The notes under the pieces: model-generated | Database searches by the model: none | Told to the model about the DNA's origin: nothing | Seen by the model: the letters and a program-made list of their open reading frames with translations, nothing else | NCBI GenBank assembly: GCA_965223035.1 | Contig: OZ244980.1 | Coordinates: forward strand, 4,526,001 to 4,590,000 | Reading direction: 5' to 3' | Source: CAMDPA01 sp965223035 | Lineage (GTDB): Bacteria > Pseudomonadota > Alphaproteobacteria > Rhizobiales > Hyphomicrobiaceae | Length of the DNA: 64,000 nucleotides | Program-made: the position numbers and the translations under genes | In this document: piece after piece, positions 34,354-42,658 of the stretch | How the letters are laid out: each line of letters opens with the position of its first letter | How positions within the stretch are numbered: position 1 is the stretch's first letter

Positions 34354-35242
34354 CCCAGCTTACCTCCAATGGCAGGGTTTCCTGTTCGCGGTACATTTGC
34401 TCGCCGCGAAATCTCTCGTACTTCGACTTGGGCTAATTGATCCCCATGACCAATCACACTCGACCCTCATCTAAACCCATCGATTATCCCTATCATGTCA
34501 CCTACTCGCGGTCACCGCTGTCCGCCGCTTGGCGCTGACTGAGCTGCGCCGAGCTGCAACAGTAGGCACCCGTTGTTCCGATCACGACACGACCGCAACG
34601 AGTGCAAATAGCTACATTTACTCAATAAATCGTTCCCTTCTCAGCGCCCGTGGCGGTGATGCTCGCGAGCGCAGCGAACCAAAAAGATGTGTACATCTTT
34701 TTGGTTCGCCGATCTACGCATTCGGCGCGCCGTATTGAGCGTGACTTGCTGTTTTTGGTGAAGACCCGCGACTGGGTTGTTAGATTTCTGCATATTGAAT
34801 TTTTCATGTCAGCATCGGACCAGGCGCGGAGCGGCCATGGTTATGGCAGCGCTGACAAGCTCGCGGCCGCGCCAACTCAACCCTGTGCCGAAGGTCACGC
34901 AATGGTGGCATGTACGTTAACCTACCGTGCGGTCTATCCCCATTGAGGAGCGATTCTGCTGTTTCACCGTGGCAAAATGGTGGCTGGTTCAGCGATCGCC
35001 TGGGCGGTCAGCGAGCACGCACCGTCGGCGATGCTCGTGGCCAAGCAGGCGTTCTCGATCGGCGCCGCCGGTCCCGGCGCCTCAAATTCACCCTGAGCCG
35101 TCCAATGCGGCGCCATAAGCCCGGCCGCGGACCGGCTGACTGGCGATTGCCCGGCGCGCGCCAAAGCGCTGACGGCGACAACGCTGGTCTATGCTGCTGG
35201 GCCGGTCTGTGCTGCTAAACATGTGGCCCCCGACCAAGGGCT
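34354..35242. other. Long gene-poor region with a perfect inverted repeat
   Basis: Nearly 900 bp without a supported gene. The part 34600-34820 is locally AT-rich and contains the 17-bp perfect inverted repeat at 34674-34709. Frames at 34650-34946 and 34910-35218 have no domain or ribosome site I trust. A small RNA or a decayed gene is possible. Confidence 0.4.
34674..34709. repeat. Perfect 17-bp inverted repeat
   Basis: GCGAACCAAAAAGATGT, then GT, then the exact complement ACATCTTTTTGGTTCGC. It is not related to the CTAG elements. It could be a strong operator, an attenuator or terminator-like hairpin, or the end of a mobile element. Confidence 0.8.
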
Positions 35243-35635
35243 TTAATTCATGGTCGGCCGGGCATGCGGGCTGTCGAGCGAAAAGGCTGGGATCGCGACA
35301 TCGAACATATGTCCATCTTGGTCGACCATATGATAGCTGCCAACCATCAGGCCCTGCGCCGTCGTCAACGGGCAGCCCGAGCTGTAGGTGAAGCTCTCGC
35401 CAGGCGCCAAAATCGGTTGCTCCCCGACCACGCCTGGCCCGCGAACCTCCTCAGTTCGTCCGTTGGCGTCGGTGATTTGCCAGGAGCGCGATTTGAGCTG
35501 GACCTGCGCTTCGCTCAAGTTGGTGATCTCCACCGTGTAAGCCCAGAAATAATAGTGGTCACCAGGCTCCGACTGATCGGCCAGGTACTCAGGCACGACG
35601 CGCACGCGAATCCCCTGTGTTAGAGCTTCATACAT
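35243..35635 (-). CDS. apaG: ApaG domain protein
   Basis: 130 residues from ATG 35635. One fibronectin-type ApaG domain: IRVRVVPEYLADQSEPGDHYYFWAYTVEI, VQLKSRSWQITDANG, GPGVVGEQPILAPGESFTYSSGCPL, GLMVGSYHMVD, FDVAIPAFSLDSP. All conserved blocks are present and the length is normal. The molecular role of ApaG is poorly known (linked to Ap4A metabolism and metal tolerance by genetics). It stands alone here. Confidence 0.94.
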   Translation of the reverse strand: MYEALTQGIRVRVVPEYLADQSEPGDHYYFWAYTVEITNLSEAQVQLKSRSWQITDANGRTEEVRGPGVVGEQPILAPGESFTYSSGCPLTTAQGLMVGSYHMVDQDGHMFDVAIPAFSLDSPHARPTMN

Positions 35636-36031
35636 GGCGCTCACTCTTTAAGGTCAGCATCTGGTTGCCCGCCGCTCCATGATCTGCCACTTCTGTTAAT
35701 CTGCTCACGCCTGCGCGAGGCGGCGACGTCGCCAACATCACATGACTCGCTGTTGATCCCCTAGCGCCACGGCACGATGACGTTAAACACATCTCAGCCT
35801 GGTTCATAGCACCTGGAGCAACCTGCCTTTAATCGGAACCGGAACGATCCCGATTAAAGGCAGAAAGTTGCTCACCACTTTAAGAGCGATCATCTTTGCG
35901 CCTTAAATTGGAACCGCGATCTCCGTGGCACATCGAGATGCAATCAGGTTCGAACATGCACCCGCGGGCCAATGCGTCGTTCACGGATCGGCCTTGGCAG
36001 ACGTGCGGCAACCGCAATCGGCGCAGCGGAC
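35636..36031. other. Intergenic region carrying repeat G
   Basis: No gene seen. It contains the degenerate CTAG-type element at 35813-35920 and otherwise unremarkable sequence between apaG and the MBOAT gene end. Confidence 0.45.
35813..35920. repeat. CTAG-type element G (degenerate, rearranged)
   Basis: Begins CTGGAGCAACCTGCC (CTAG changed to CTGG). It continues through TTTAATCGGAACCGG and GATTAAAGGCAGAAAGTTGCTCACCACTTTAAGAGCGATCATC, then a type 2 arm (TTTGCGCCTTAAATTGGAACCGCG). The module order is the reverse of the long elements and the far CTAG is gone. Confidence 0.75.
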
Positions 36032-37408
36032 CTAAAACTGAAAATATATAAAACTTGCCGGCGCACCGCGACCGACTTCAAGCATCACGTACACGGCCGC
36101 CACGGCGGTACCGGCGGCGGCGGCCGGTTGCGGCCAGACAAACCGCTGCACGACCTCGGGGTTGGGGCGCGGCAAGACCGACAGCGCAGCCGCGATCATC
36201 ACCAGCACCAAGACGCCGAGCGGTGGCGGTACGCCGATGCCGCCGCCCGCGAGTAGGCCAGAGCTCATGTGCGCGACCGTCGTCAGGTCGGGCGCGCGGA
36301 AGATCATGAAGGTCAATGCGACGAACAGCACGGTCAGCAGCCAACCGAGCCACGACGGCATCGCGAATTCCGCGTTGGCCCAGATGCGACAGATGATCAA
36401 TCCCGCTCCGTGCAGCAAACCCCAGATCACGAACGTCCAGCCCGCACCATGCCAAAGTCCGCACAGCCCCATGGTCAGCATGGTGGCCAGCACCAAGCGT
36501 CCGGAACCCTGCCGGCTGCCGCCGAGTGGAATGTATAGATAGTCACGCAAGAAACGCGACAACGTCATGTGCCACCGGCGCCAGAAATCACGCAATGAAA
36601 CGGCGCGGTAAGGCATGTTGAAATTCAACGGGAAATGCAGCCCCAGCATCAGCGCAATGCCGATCGCCATTTCCGAGTACGCGGAAAAATCGAAATATAT
36701 CTGTAAGGCAAACGCCACGACGGCGAGCCAGGCAGACCAAAGATCCGGGGTTGCACCGGCCGCGGTGGCGAACACCGGATCAACCACGCGCGCCAGTTTG
36801 TCGGCGACCAGCACCTTCAATAGAAGGCCGATGACGAACAGCGTGATGCCGCGCGTCAGCCGCTCGGCCACCCCAGCGCGCAAGGGATCGCGATCGAGTT
36901 GGGGGATGATCTCGTGGTGACGCACGATCGGGCCGGCGATCAGCTGCGGAAACAGCATGACGAACACGGACAACCGCCGAAACGGGTATTGCGGCGCCTC
37001 ACCCCGGTCCAAATCAATCAAATACGAGATGCATTGAAAGCTGAAGAATGAGATGCCGATCGGCAGGATGATATCGCTTGTGGGCAGGGTCAGCCCGGTC
37101 ACGTCGTTGGCGATTTCAACCAAAAAATTGGTGTACTTGAAGACGGCGAGCGACATCAGGTTTGCCGTCACGCCCAGCATCAACAACCAGCGCCAACCGG
37201 TCCGGTCATAGCCCCGCGCCAGCAGCCAGGTCAGCGTGGCGTGACCGATCAGCAACGGCAAAAATCGAACGTCCCACCAGCCATAAAACACCAGCGAGGC
37301 AGCGATCAAAACCCACTCGCGCGCCGCAATGTGGCGCGCTAGCGCATAGTAGAGCGCCACCGTCATCGGCAGAAATGCGAGCACAAAGCTCTGGGCATGA
37401 AACAGCAT
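36032..37408 (-). CDS. MBOAT-family O-acyltransferase (AlgI/DltB-like)
   Basis: 458 residues, about ten membrane helices. Family blocks: FFSFQCISYLIDLDRGE, PQLIAGPIVRHHEIIPQL, FSAYSEMAIGIALMLG, PLNFNMPYRAVSLRDFWRRWHMTLSRFLRDYLYIPLGG. The catalytic His lies in GLWHGAGWTFVIWGLLHG. Such proteins move acyl groups across the membrane to polysaccharides or teichoic-acid-like polymers, usually with an SGNH partner (AlgJ/AlgX) that is not adjacent here. The substrate may be an exopolysaccharide. Divergent from the ABC-F gene, 111 bp apart. Confidence 0.92.
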   Translation of the reverse strand: MLFHAQSFVLAFLPMTVALYYALARHIAAREWVLIAASLVFYGWWDVRFLPLLIGHATLTWLLARGYDRTGWRWLLMLGVTANLMSLAVFKYTNFLVEIANDVTGLTLPTSDIILPIGISFFSFQCISYLIDLDRGEAPQYPFRRLSVFVMLFPQLIAGPIVRHHEIIPQLDRDPLRAGVAERLTRGITLFVIGLLLKVLVADKLARVVDPVFATAAGATPDLWSAWLAVVAFALQIYFDFSAYSEMAIGIALMLGLHFPLNFNMPYRAVSLRDFWRRWHMTLSRFLRDYLYIPLGGSRQGSGRLVLATMLTMGLCGLWHGAGWTFVIWGLLHGAGLIICRIWANAEFAMPSWLGWLLTVLFVALTFMIFRAPDLTTVAHMSSGLLAGGGIGVPPPLGVLVLVMIAAALSVLPRPNPEVVQRFVWPQPAAAAGTAVAAVYVMLEVGRGAPASFIYFQF

Positions 37409-37519
37409 GCGCGCCTCTTAGAGGGTAGCGCCGCAGATCGGTGGCGCGGCGACATCGCACTGGGAAATCCCACGACGGCCGGGCGTGACAATGCCGGCGC
37501 TGCGGGCTATTCCCCGGAA

Positions 37520-39433
37520 ATGCTGCATATCAACGACCTCTCTTTCCGGATCGAGGGGCGCCCCATCCTTGAGGGCGCGACGGCGGCAATTCCCAGCGGT
37601 CACAAGGTCGGCTTGATCGGTCGCAACGGTGCGGGCAAAACCACGCTGTTGCGGCTGGTGGCTGGACTGATGACAGCTGATGGTGGCGAGATCACGATGC
37701 CGAAGGGCACGCGTATCGGTTATCTCCAGCAAGAAGCGCCCGGCGGCGCGTCGACCTTGATCGACTGGGTGCTGTCGAGCGACGTGGAGCGGGCAGCACT
37801 GTTGGCCGAAGCCAGCAGCGCGACCGACCCCGATCGGATTGGCGAGCTTCACGTCCGGCTGGCGGATATCAATGCCCATTCCGCACCCGCACGCGCCGCG
37901 CAAATCCTCGCCGGCCTCGGTTTTGACGAGACCGCCCAGCAACAATCCTGTCATGATTTTTCCGGTGGTTGGCGGATGCGCGTGGCGCTGGCCGCCATCT
38001 TGTTCGTCGAGCCCGAGTTGTTGTTGCTCGACGAGCCGACCAACTATCTCGACCTTGAGGGCAGCTTGTGGCTGGAAAACCATTTGAAGGCTTATCCCCA
38101 CACCGTGGTGATGGTGAGCCACGATCGCGATCTCTTGAACCGGGCGGTCGGGTCGATCCTGCATCTGGATCGCGGTCGACTGGCGTTGTTCCACGGTGGC
38201 TACGATGCGTTCGAGGCGGCACGTCGCGCCAAACAAGAACTCGATCTCAGGCTCAAAAAGAAGCAGGACGAACAACGCCGCCGACTTGAGACGTTCATCA
38301 CCCGCTTCAAAGCCAAGGCCAGCAAGGCCGCGCAGGCGCAAAGTCGGGTTAAGGCCTTAGCGAAAATGCAGCCGATCGCCGCCGCCGTCGAGGATCGGGT
38401 GCTGCCGTTTAACCTCAGCAGCCCGGCCAGGCCGTTGGCCGGCCCGTTGTTGCGACTGCAGGCCGTGAGCGCCGGATACCAACCGGACTCACCGATTTTG
38501 CGCAGTCTCGATCTCAGCATCGATCAAGATGACCGAATCGCGCTTTTGGGCCAGAACGGCAATGGAAAGTCGACATTTGCCAAGCTGTTGGCTGGCCGGC
38601 TGGCCCCGTCCTGCGGAGATTTGAGGCGAGCCGCCAAACTGCAGGTCGGCTACTTCGCCCAACACCAGCTCGAAGACTTGGAACCCAGCAGGACGCCCTA
38701 CGATTACATCGTCAGCCTGCTCCCCGACGCCACCGAAGCCCAAAAAAGGGCACGACTTGGGGCGTACGGCTTTTCCGCCGACAAGGCCGACACCACGTGT
38801 GACAAGCTTTCCGGCGGTGAAAAGGCGCGCTTGCTGCTGATGCTGGCGACCTTTGCCGGCCCCCATCTGCTGCTGCTCGACGAGCCCACCAACCATCTCG
38901 ATGTCGATTCGCGGGAGGCGCTGGTCCAGGCGCTCAACGCTTATGAGGGGGCCGTGGTTGTGATCAGTCACGACCGGCACCTGGTTGAGGCCTGCGCCGA
39001 CCGCTTATGGTTGGTCGCCGGTGGGACCGTCGCGCCCTACGACGGTGATGTGGACGATTATCGCAATTGGCTGCTGTCGCAGCGCTCGGCGGAGCGCACC
39101 AAGGCGCGCGCCGAGGCCGGTCAACAGAACGCAGCGCCGTCCCGCCAGGATATGCGGCGCCAAGCGGCCGACCGGCGCGCGACGCTGGCCCCCTTGAAAC
39201 AGGCGATGCAGTCCGCCGAATCTGAGGTGGAGCGGATCAGCGCGACAATCGCTGGCCATGACGCCGCACTGGCGGACGCTGCGCTCTACGCGCGCGAACC
39301 CGGCAAGGCCCAGGCGCTGGCCGCCGAGCGAGGCCGTTTGGCCAGGGCCCTCAGCGCCGCCGAGGCCACCTGGCTGGAGGCGGCGGAAGCTTATGAGTTG
39401 GCCGCCGCAGACCAGCAAGAGCCGAGCAGTTGA
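37520..39433 (+). CDS. ABC-F family ATPase (Uup/EttA-type)
   Basis: 637 residues from ATG 37520 (CCCGGAAATG); the frame is open further left into the MBOAT gene. Two ABC ATPase domains and no membrane helices: Walker A GRNGAGKTT and GQNGNGKST, signatures FSGGWRMR and LSGGEKARLLLM, Walker B LLLLDEPTNYLD and LLLLDEPTNHLD. Between them is the linker with KKKQDEQRRRLETFITRFKAKASKAAQAQSR (ribosome-contacting P-site motif). The C-terminus has a coiled coil (about 560-637), as in Uup/YheS. Likely acts on stalled ribosomes. Confidence 0.9.
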   Translation: MLHINDLSFRIEGRPILEGATAAIPSGHKVGLIGRNGAGKTTLLRLVAGLMTADGGEITMPKGTRIGYLQQEAPGGASTLIDWVLSSDVERAALLAEASSATDPDRIGELHVRLADINAHSAPARAAQILAGLGFDETAQQQSCHDFSGGWRMRVALAAILFVEPELLLLDEPTNYLDLEGSLWLENHLKAYPHTVVMVSHDRDLLNRAVGSILHLDRGRLALFHGGYDAFEAARRAKQELDLRLKKKQDEQRRRLETFITRFKAKASKAAQAQSRVKALAKMQPIAAAVEDRVLPFNLSSPARPLAGPLLRLQAVSAGYQPDSPILRSLDLSIDQDDRIALLGQNGNGKSTFAKLLAGRLAPSCGDLRRAAKLQVGYFAQHQLEDLEPSRTPYDYIVSLLPDATEAQKRARLGAYGFSADKADTTCDKLSGGEKARLLLMLATFAGPHLLLLDEPTNHLDVDSREALVQALNAYEGAVVVISHDRHLVEACADRLWLVAGGTVAPYDGDVDDYRNWLLSQRSAERTKARAEAGQQNAAPSRQDMRRQAADRRATLAPLKQAMQSAESEVERISATIAGHDAALADAALYAREPGKAQALAAERGRLARALSAAEATWLEAAEAYELAAADQQEPSS

Positions 39434-39591
39434 GATGGATTGACGGCCCGGCTACAAATTCCGTCGCAGATCCTTGAGCCGTCCAGCCCGGTGCCAGCGC
39501 GCGGTCGAGACCGCCGCAGCGCCTGTGCCATCAAAATCGTGTCACAAAAAATTCTTTTGGTCGGATGGTTGACAGAAGATTTGCCTACTTG

Positions 39592-39620
39592 TTGCCAGGA
39601 ACAGAGAATGGTATTCTAAT
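39592..39620 (+). promoter_or_regulatory. Candidate sigma-70-type promoter
   Basis: TTGCCA (39592-39597) and TCTAAT (39615-39620) are separated by 17 bp, in a locally AT-rich stretch 37 bp before the aminotransferase ATG. It matches consensus at 9 of 12 bases. No experimental support. Confidence 0.4.
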
Positions 39621-39656
39621 ATGCCTGCTTATTGTAGTTTGTGGATGACGTGATCC

Positions 39657-41201
39657 ATGGTTGCCGCAGCTGCTCAGGCCCAACACCGCGCGATGACACC
39701 GACCGACCCGATCGGCGCCGCCGCTGACCAACAGCGCCGACTACGCTTGCTGCACAAATTGAGTCGCGACGTGATCGGGTTGGACGTCACCTTCCCGCTC
39801 GCGACGGGTGCGCGCAGCCGCCGCATCTATCTGGATAGCACGGCCAGCACACTGCGACTGCAGGTCGTGCAGGACGTGCTGGACCGGTACCAGCCCTATT
39901 ACGCCAACACCCATTCAGTGGTGCATTTCGCAGCGGAGCTGTCCACCCGCGAGTATCAGTGGGCCCACGATACGGTGCTCACGTTCCTGCACGCCGATCC
40001 GGATGCTTACACAGCGTTTTTCTTAGGCAGTGGCGCCACCGCCGGCCTCAATCGCGTCGCCAGCACACTGAGCGCTTCGCGACCGGATCGCGACGTCGTC
40101 ATCACCACTTTGATGGAGCACCACTCCAACGACCTGCCGCATCGCAAACACTTTGGACAGGTGGTGCACATCCCGGCTTGCACTGGGACCGGCGAATCCG
40201 GTTGCATTGACCTGGTACGGCTGGAGCAGGCGCTCCAACAGCATGCCAACCGCGTCAACTACGTCGCCGTCACCGGCGTTTCAAACGTCACCGGCATCAT
40301 CAACCCGATCCATCAGGTGGCCGAGCTGGCCCACCGCCACGGCGCGTTGGTGGTGGTCGACGGCGCGCAGATGGTGGCCCATGTTCCGGTCCGGCTCAGC
40401 GGTCACGTCGACCCGGCTCAGGACATCGACGTCTTCGTTTTCTCCGGCCATAAGGTCTACGCGCCGGGAGCGCCCGGGGTGGTGGTCGCCCGCCAGGCTC
40501 TGTTCCAGGCCATTGAACCGGTCGAGGTGGGCGGGGGAATGGTTGAGCGGGTCTGGGTCGACCGCTACACGCCCACCGCCCGACTGCCGGATCGCGAAGA
40601 AGCCGGCACCCCCAACATCGCCGGTGCGATCGGCTTGGCAGCGGCGCTGTATGCCCTGGATCGGGTTGGCATGGATCTGATTTTTCAGGAGGAATGCCGG
40701 CTCGTCAACGATGCCCTGGAGGCGCTGACCGCGATCGACGACGTGATCGTTTATGGCGATACCGATCTGCGCCGCTGCCAACGGGCCGGGGCCTTGTCCT
40801 TCAACATCCGCGGTCTCCACCATGGCCTAACCGCGGCCATTCTCAACGACTATTTCAACATCGCCGTCCGCAATGAGTGCTTCTGCGCCCATCCCTATGT
40901 CCGCGAAATGATCACCGATGCCCTGCTGCAGCAGGACGACGAGCTGCCGATCGAGCAGTTGGAGGCGTTGGCGGAACAGCAACGCGGCATGGTGCGGGCC
41001 AGCTTCGGTCTTTACACCACCGCCAAGGACATCGATGCGCTGACGTCTGCCATTCGCCAGATCATCGCCGACCGGGATGCGTATCCAAGCCAGTACAGCC
41101 AACTCGCTTCCGGCGCGTTCAAGCACAAGCATTTTGCGTTTGACCCGGCCGACCTGTTCTCTGCGAGCACAACAGTCGATCGCTGGCTCGACGGCGGCTA
41201 G
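39657..41201 (+). CDS. Class V aminotransferase (cysteine desulfurase-like)
   Basis: 514 residues; ATG 39693 is an alternative start. PLP enzyme of fold type I: IYLDSTASTLRLQVVQ, HFAAELSTREYQWAHD, FFLGSGATAGLNRVA, TTLMEHHSNDLPHR, VVVDGAQMVAHVPV (Asp on the pyridine N), PLP-Lys in FSGHKVYAPGAPG, and REEAGTPNIAGAIGLAAAL. This resembles the Csd/NifS branch; the segment NECFCAHPYVREM carries the cysteine region seen in some desulfurases, but desulfuration is not certain. No SUF or ISC genes are adjacent. The stop TAG is the TAG of repeat H. Confidence 0.82.
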   Translation: MVAAAAQAQHRAMTPTDPIGAAADQQRRLRLLHKLSRDVIGLDVTFPLATGARSRRIYLDSTASTLRLQVVQDVLDRYQPYYANTHSVVHFAAELSTREYQWAHDTVLTFLHADPDAYTAFFLGSGATAGLNRVASTLSASRPDRDVVITTLMEHHSNDLPHRKHFGQVVHIPACTGTGESGCIDLVRLEQALQQHANRVNYVAVTGVSNVTGIINPIHQVAELAHRHGALVVVDGAQMVAHVPVRLSGHVDPAQDIDVFVFSGHKVYAPGAPGVVVARQALFQAIEPVEVGGGMVERVWVDRYTPTARLPDREEAGTPNIAGAIGLAAALYALDRVGMDLIFQEECRLVNDALEALTAIDDVIVYGDTDLRRCQRAGALSFNIRGLHHGLTAAILNDYFNIAVRNECFCAHPYVREMITDALLQQDDELPIEQLEALAEQQRGMVRASFGLYTTAKDIDALTSAIRQIIADRDAYPSQYSQLASGAFKHKHFAFDPADLFSASTTVDRWLDGG

Positions 41202-41350
41202 ATCATCGCGCCTTAAAGTGTAGAGCAACGCCGATTCCAATTGCGCCGGTTCCGATTTAAGGCGCAAAGATGATCGCTCTTAAAGTGTAGAGCAACTTCC
41301 TGCCTTTGATCGGGATCGTTCCGATTCCGATCAAAGGCAGGTTGCTCTAG
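41198..41350. repeat. CTAG-bounded palindromic element H (long form), containing a gene stop
   Basis: Starts CTAGATCATCGCGCC and ends GGCAGGTTGCTCTAG. Its first TAG (41199-41201) is the stop codon of the aminotransferase. Same two-hairpin structure as A and B, with one altered arm (CTTAAAGTGTAGAGCAACGCC). Confidence 0.85.
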
Positions 41351-41403
41351 CTGACAAGATTCAACAGGTTGTCCTCGGTCAGGCCAAGTCGACTGATTGA
41401 TGT

Positions 41404-42393
41404 TCATTGCCAAACGGCAAAACCCATGCCGCAGCCGGTTCCGGCCGGTGAGCGATAGCAGGGCACATAAGCGTGCCAGGCCAGCGACATCTGTTCGGCG
41501 GCGCCCGCAACGGTGATCCAATTGCGGATCTCGGAATTGCCGGAGTTCAGCTGTTCCACCGGCAGCGACGACAACCACTGACTGTCGGCACGCTCGCAAG
41601 CCGCCAAAAATCCGCGATCCAACTCTTCGTCGACGGTGAAATGGCTGAGGCCACCGGACGCCAGAATGCCGACGCGTGCTTGGCTTGGCATCTGTTCGAC
41701 GGCACGCGCGATCGCTTGGCCGAGACGATAGCAGCGGCGTGGACGCGGCTGGTTGGGCGGAAAATACGTGTTCAACGCAACCGGGACGATCGGTGTGATG
41801 GTGTCGTCCATCAGGCGCCGATGCACGAACCCGAAGGCGTGACCTTCACCGTGCGCCCGCGCTAGCCGGCGCGCATGCGAGACATCAAAATCGTTGGCGA
41901 CCAGGTGTTGGATCAAGCCCAACCCCAGCTCCGCATCGACGGGATAGGCCCGCTCGCCGCTCGCCTCATGGTATTGTGAGCGCGCCTTGCGCCAAAAATC
42001 GGGCGCATCGGCCGGCATGCTCAGCTCGCGATTTTCGATGGTCTCGCCCCAATAGATCAATATGGCCGGCATGTTGTCGTCGAAGAATTGCTCATGCTGG
42101 TCATCCCCGATCACGATCAAGGTATCAAGGCGTGCACCGATCAAGTCCGACCGCAGCCGCTGGATCGCGTCATTGCACTGGGCGGCCCGCTGCTCGAGCA
42201 CCTCGGGCTTGATCTGATCGGCGATGGCCGGATCCGCCGCCGCCAACAGGTCTCCATAGGTGCATGGCCGACCCAGCTTATCGATCAGCTTCCGCCCCTT
42301 GGCATCGATCTCCGCGTGCTTGGGGTAGTCTTCCGGGGGGCTGGCGAGCAACGGGCTATGGGAGCACCCTGCCGCAAAAACGATTTGTGCCAT
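41404..42393 (-). CDS. Class III extradiol dioxygenase (LigB-type)
   Basis: 329 residues. Begins MAQIVFAAGCSHSPLLASPPEDY, where the early His is an iron ligand. Then VIGDDQHEQFFDDNMPAILIYWGE, HLVANDFDVSHARRLARAHGEGHAFGFVHRRLM, ILASGGLSHFTVDEELDRGFL with a further conserved His. These fit LigB/protocatechuate 4,5-dioxygenase beta-type folds that open catechol-like rings using Fe(II) and oxygen. A hydantoinase A-like gene lies upstream on the same strand; substrate unknown. Single gene without a LigA partner. Confidence 0.86.
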   Translation of the reverse strand: MAQIVFAAGCSHSPLLASPPEDYPKHAEIDAKGRKLIDKLGRPCTYGDLLAAADPAIADQIKPEVLEQRAAQCNDAIQRLRSDLIGARLDTLIVIGDDQHEQFFDDNMPAILIYWGETIENRELSMPADAPDFWRKARSQYHEASGERAYPVDAELGLGLIQHLVANDFDVSHARRLARAHGEGHAFGFVHRRLMDDTITPIVPVALNTYFPPNQPRPRRCYRLGQAIARAVEQMPSQARVGILASGGLSHFTVDEELDRGFLAACERADSQWLSSLPVEQLNSGNSEIRNWITVAGAAEQMSLAWHAYVPCYRSPAGTGCGMGFAVWQ

Positions 42394-42417
42394 TGAGCAT
42401 CATCCGAGGTTAGGCCG

Positions 42418-42552
42418 CTTGATCATCGTGCCTTAAGTGAGAACCAGCAACACGGTTCCAGCTCAAGGCACAGTGATGATCGCTGCTGAAGTGTCGAGTT
42501 TCTGCGCTTGATCGGACTCCTCCCGCTGCCGATAAAAACCAGATTGTTCTTG
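42418..42552. repeat. CTAG-type element I (degenerate)
   Basis: Contains TTGATCATCGTGCCTTAAG, AGAACC...GGTTCC, GGCACAGTGATGATCGCTGCTGAAGTGTCGAG and GATCGGACTCCTCCC...GATAAAAACCAGATTGTTCT. These line up with both hairpins of the long elements at reduced identity. Lies between the hyuA-like and LigB-like genes. Confidence 0.65.
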
Positions 42553-42658
42553 CGTCGAAAATCTGGTGCGCCGGCACGGGTCGGAGCACGATCGGCCGCA
42601 ACCGGCAGATTACAGCGCAGCAAAGGAATACTCGACCATTTCCATCACACGCCACCGT

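Noticed and set aside
34910..35218. Plus-strand frame upstream of apaG
   Set aside because: No ribosome site, no domain and an arginine-rich composition; not supported as a gene.
37418..38341. 307-codon minus-strand frame over the ABC-F gene
   Set aside because: Shadow of the ABC-F ATPase, whose Walker and signature motifs are in the plus frame.
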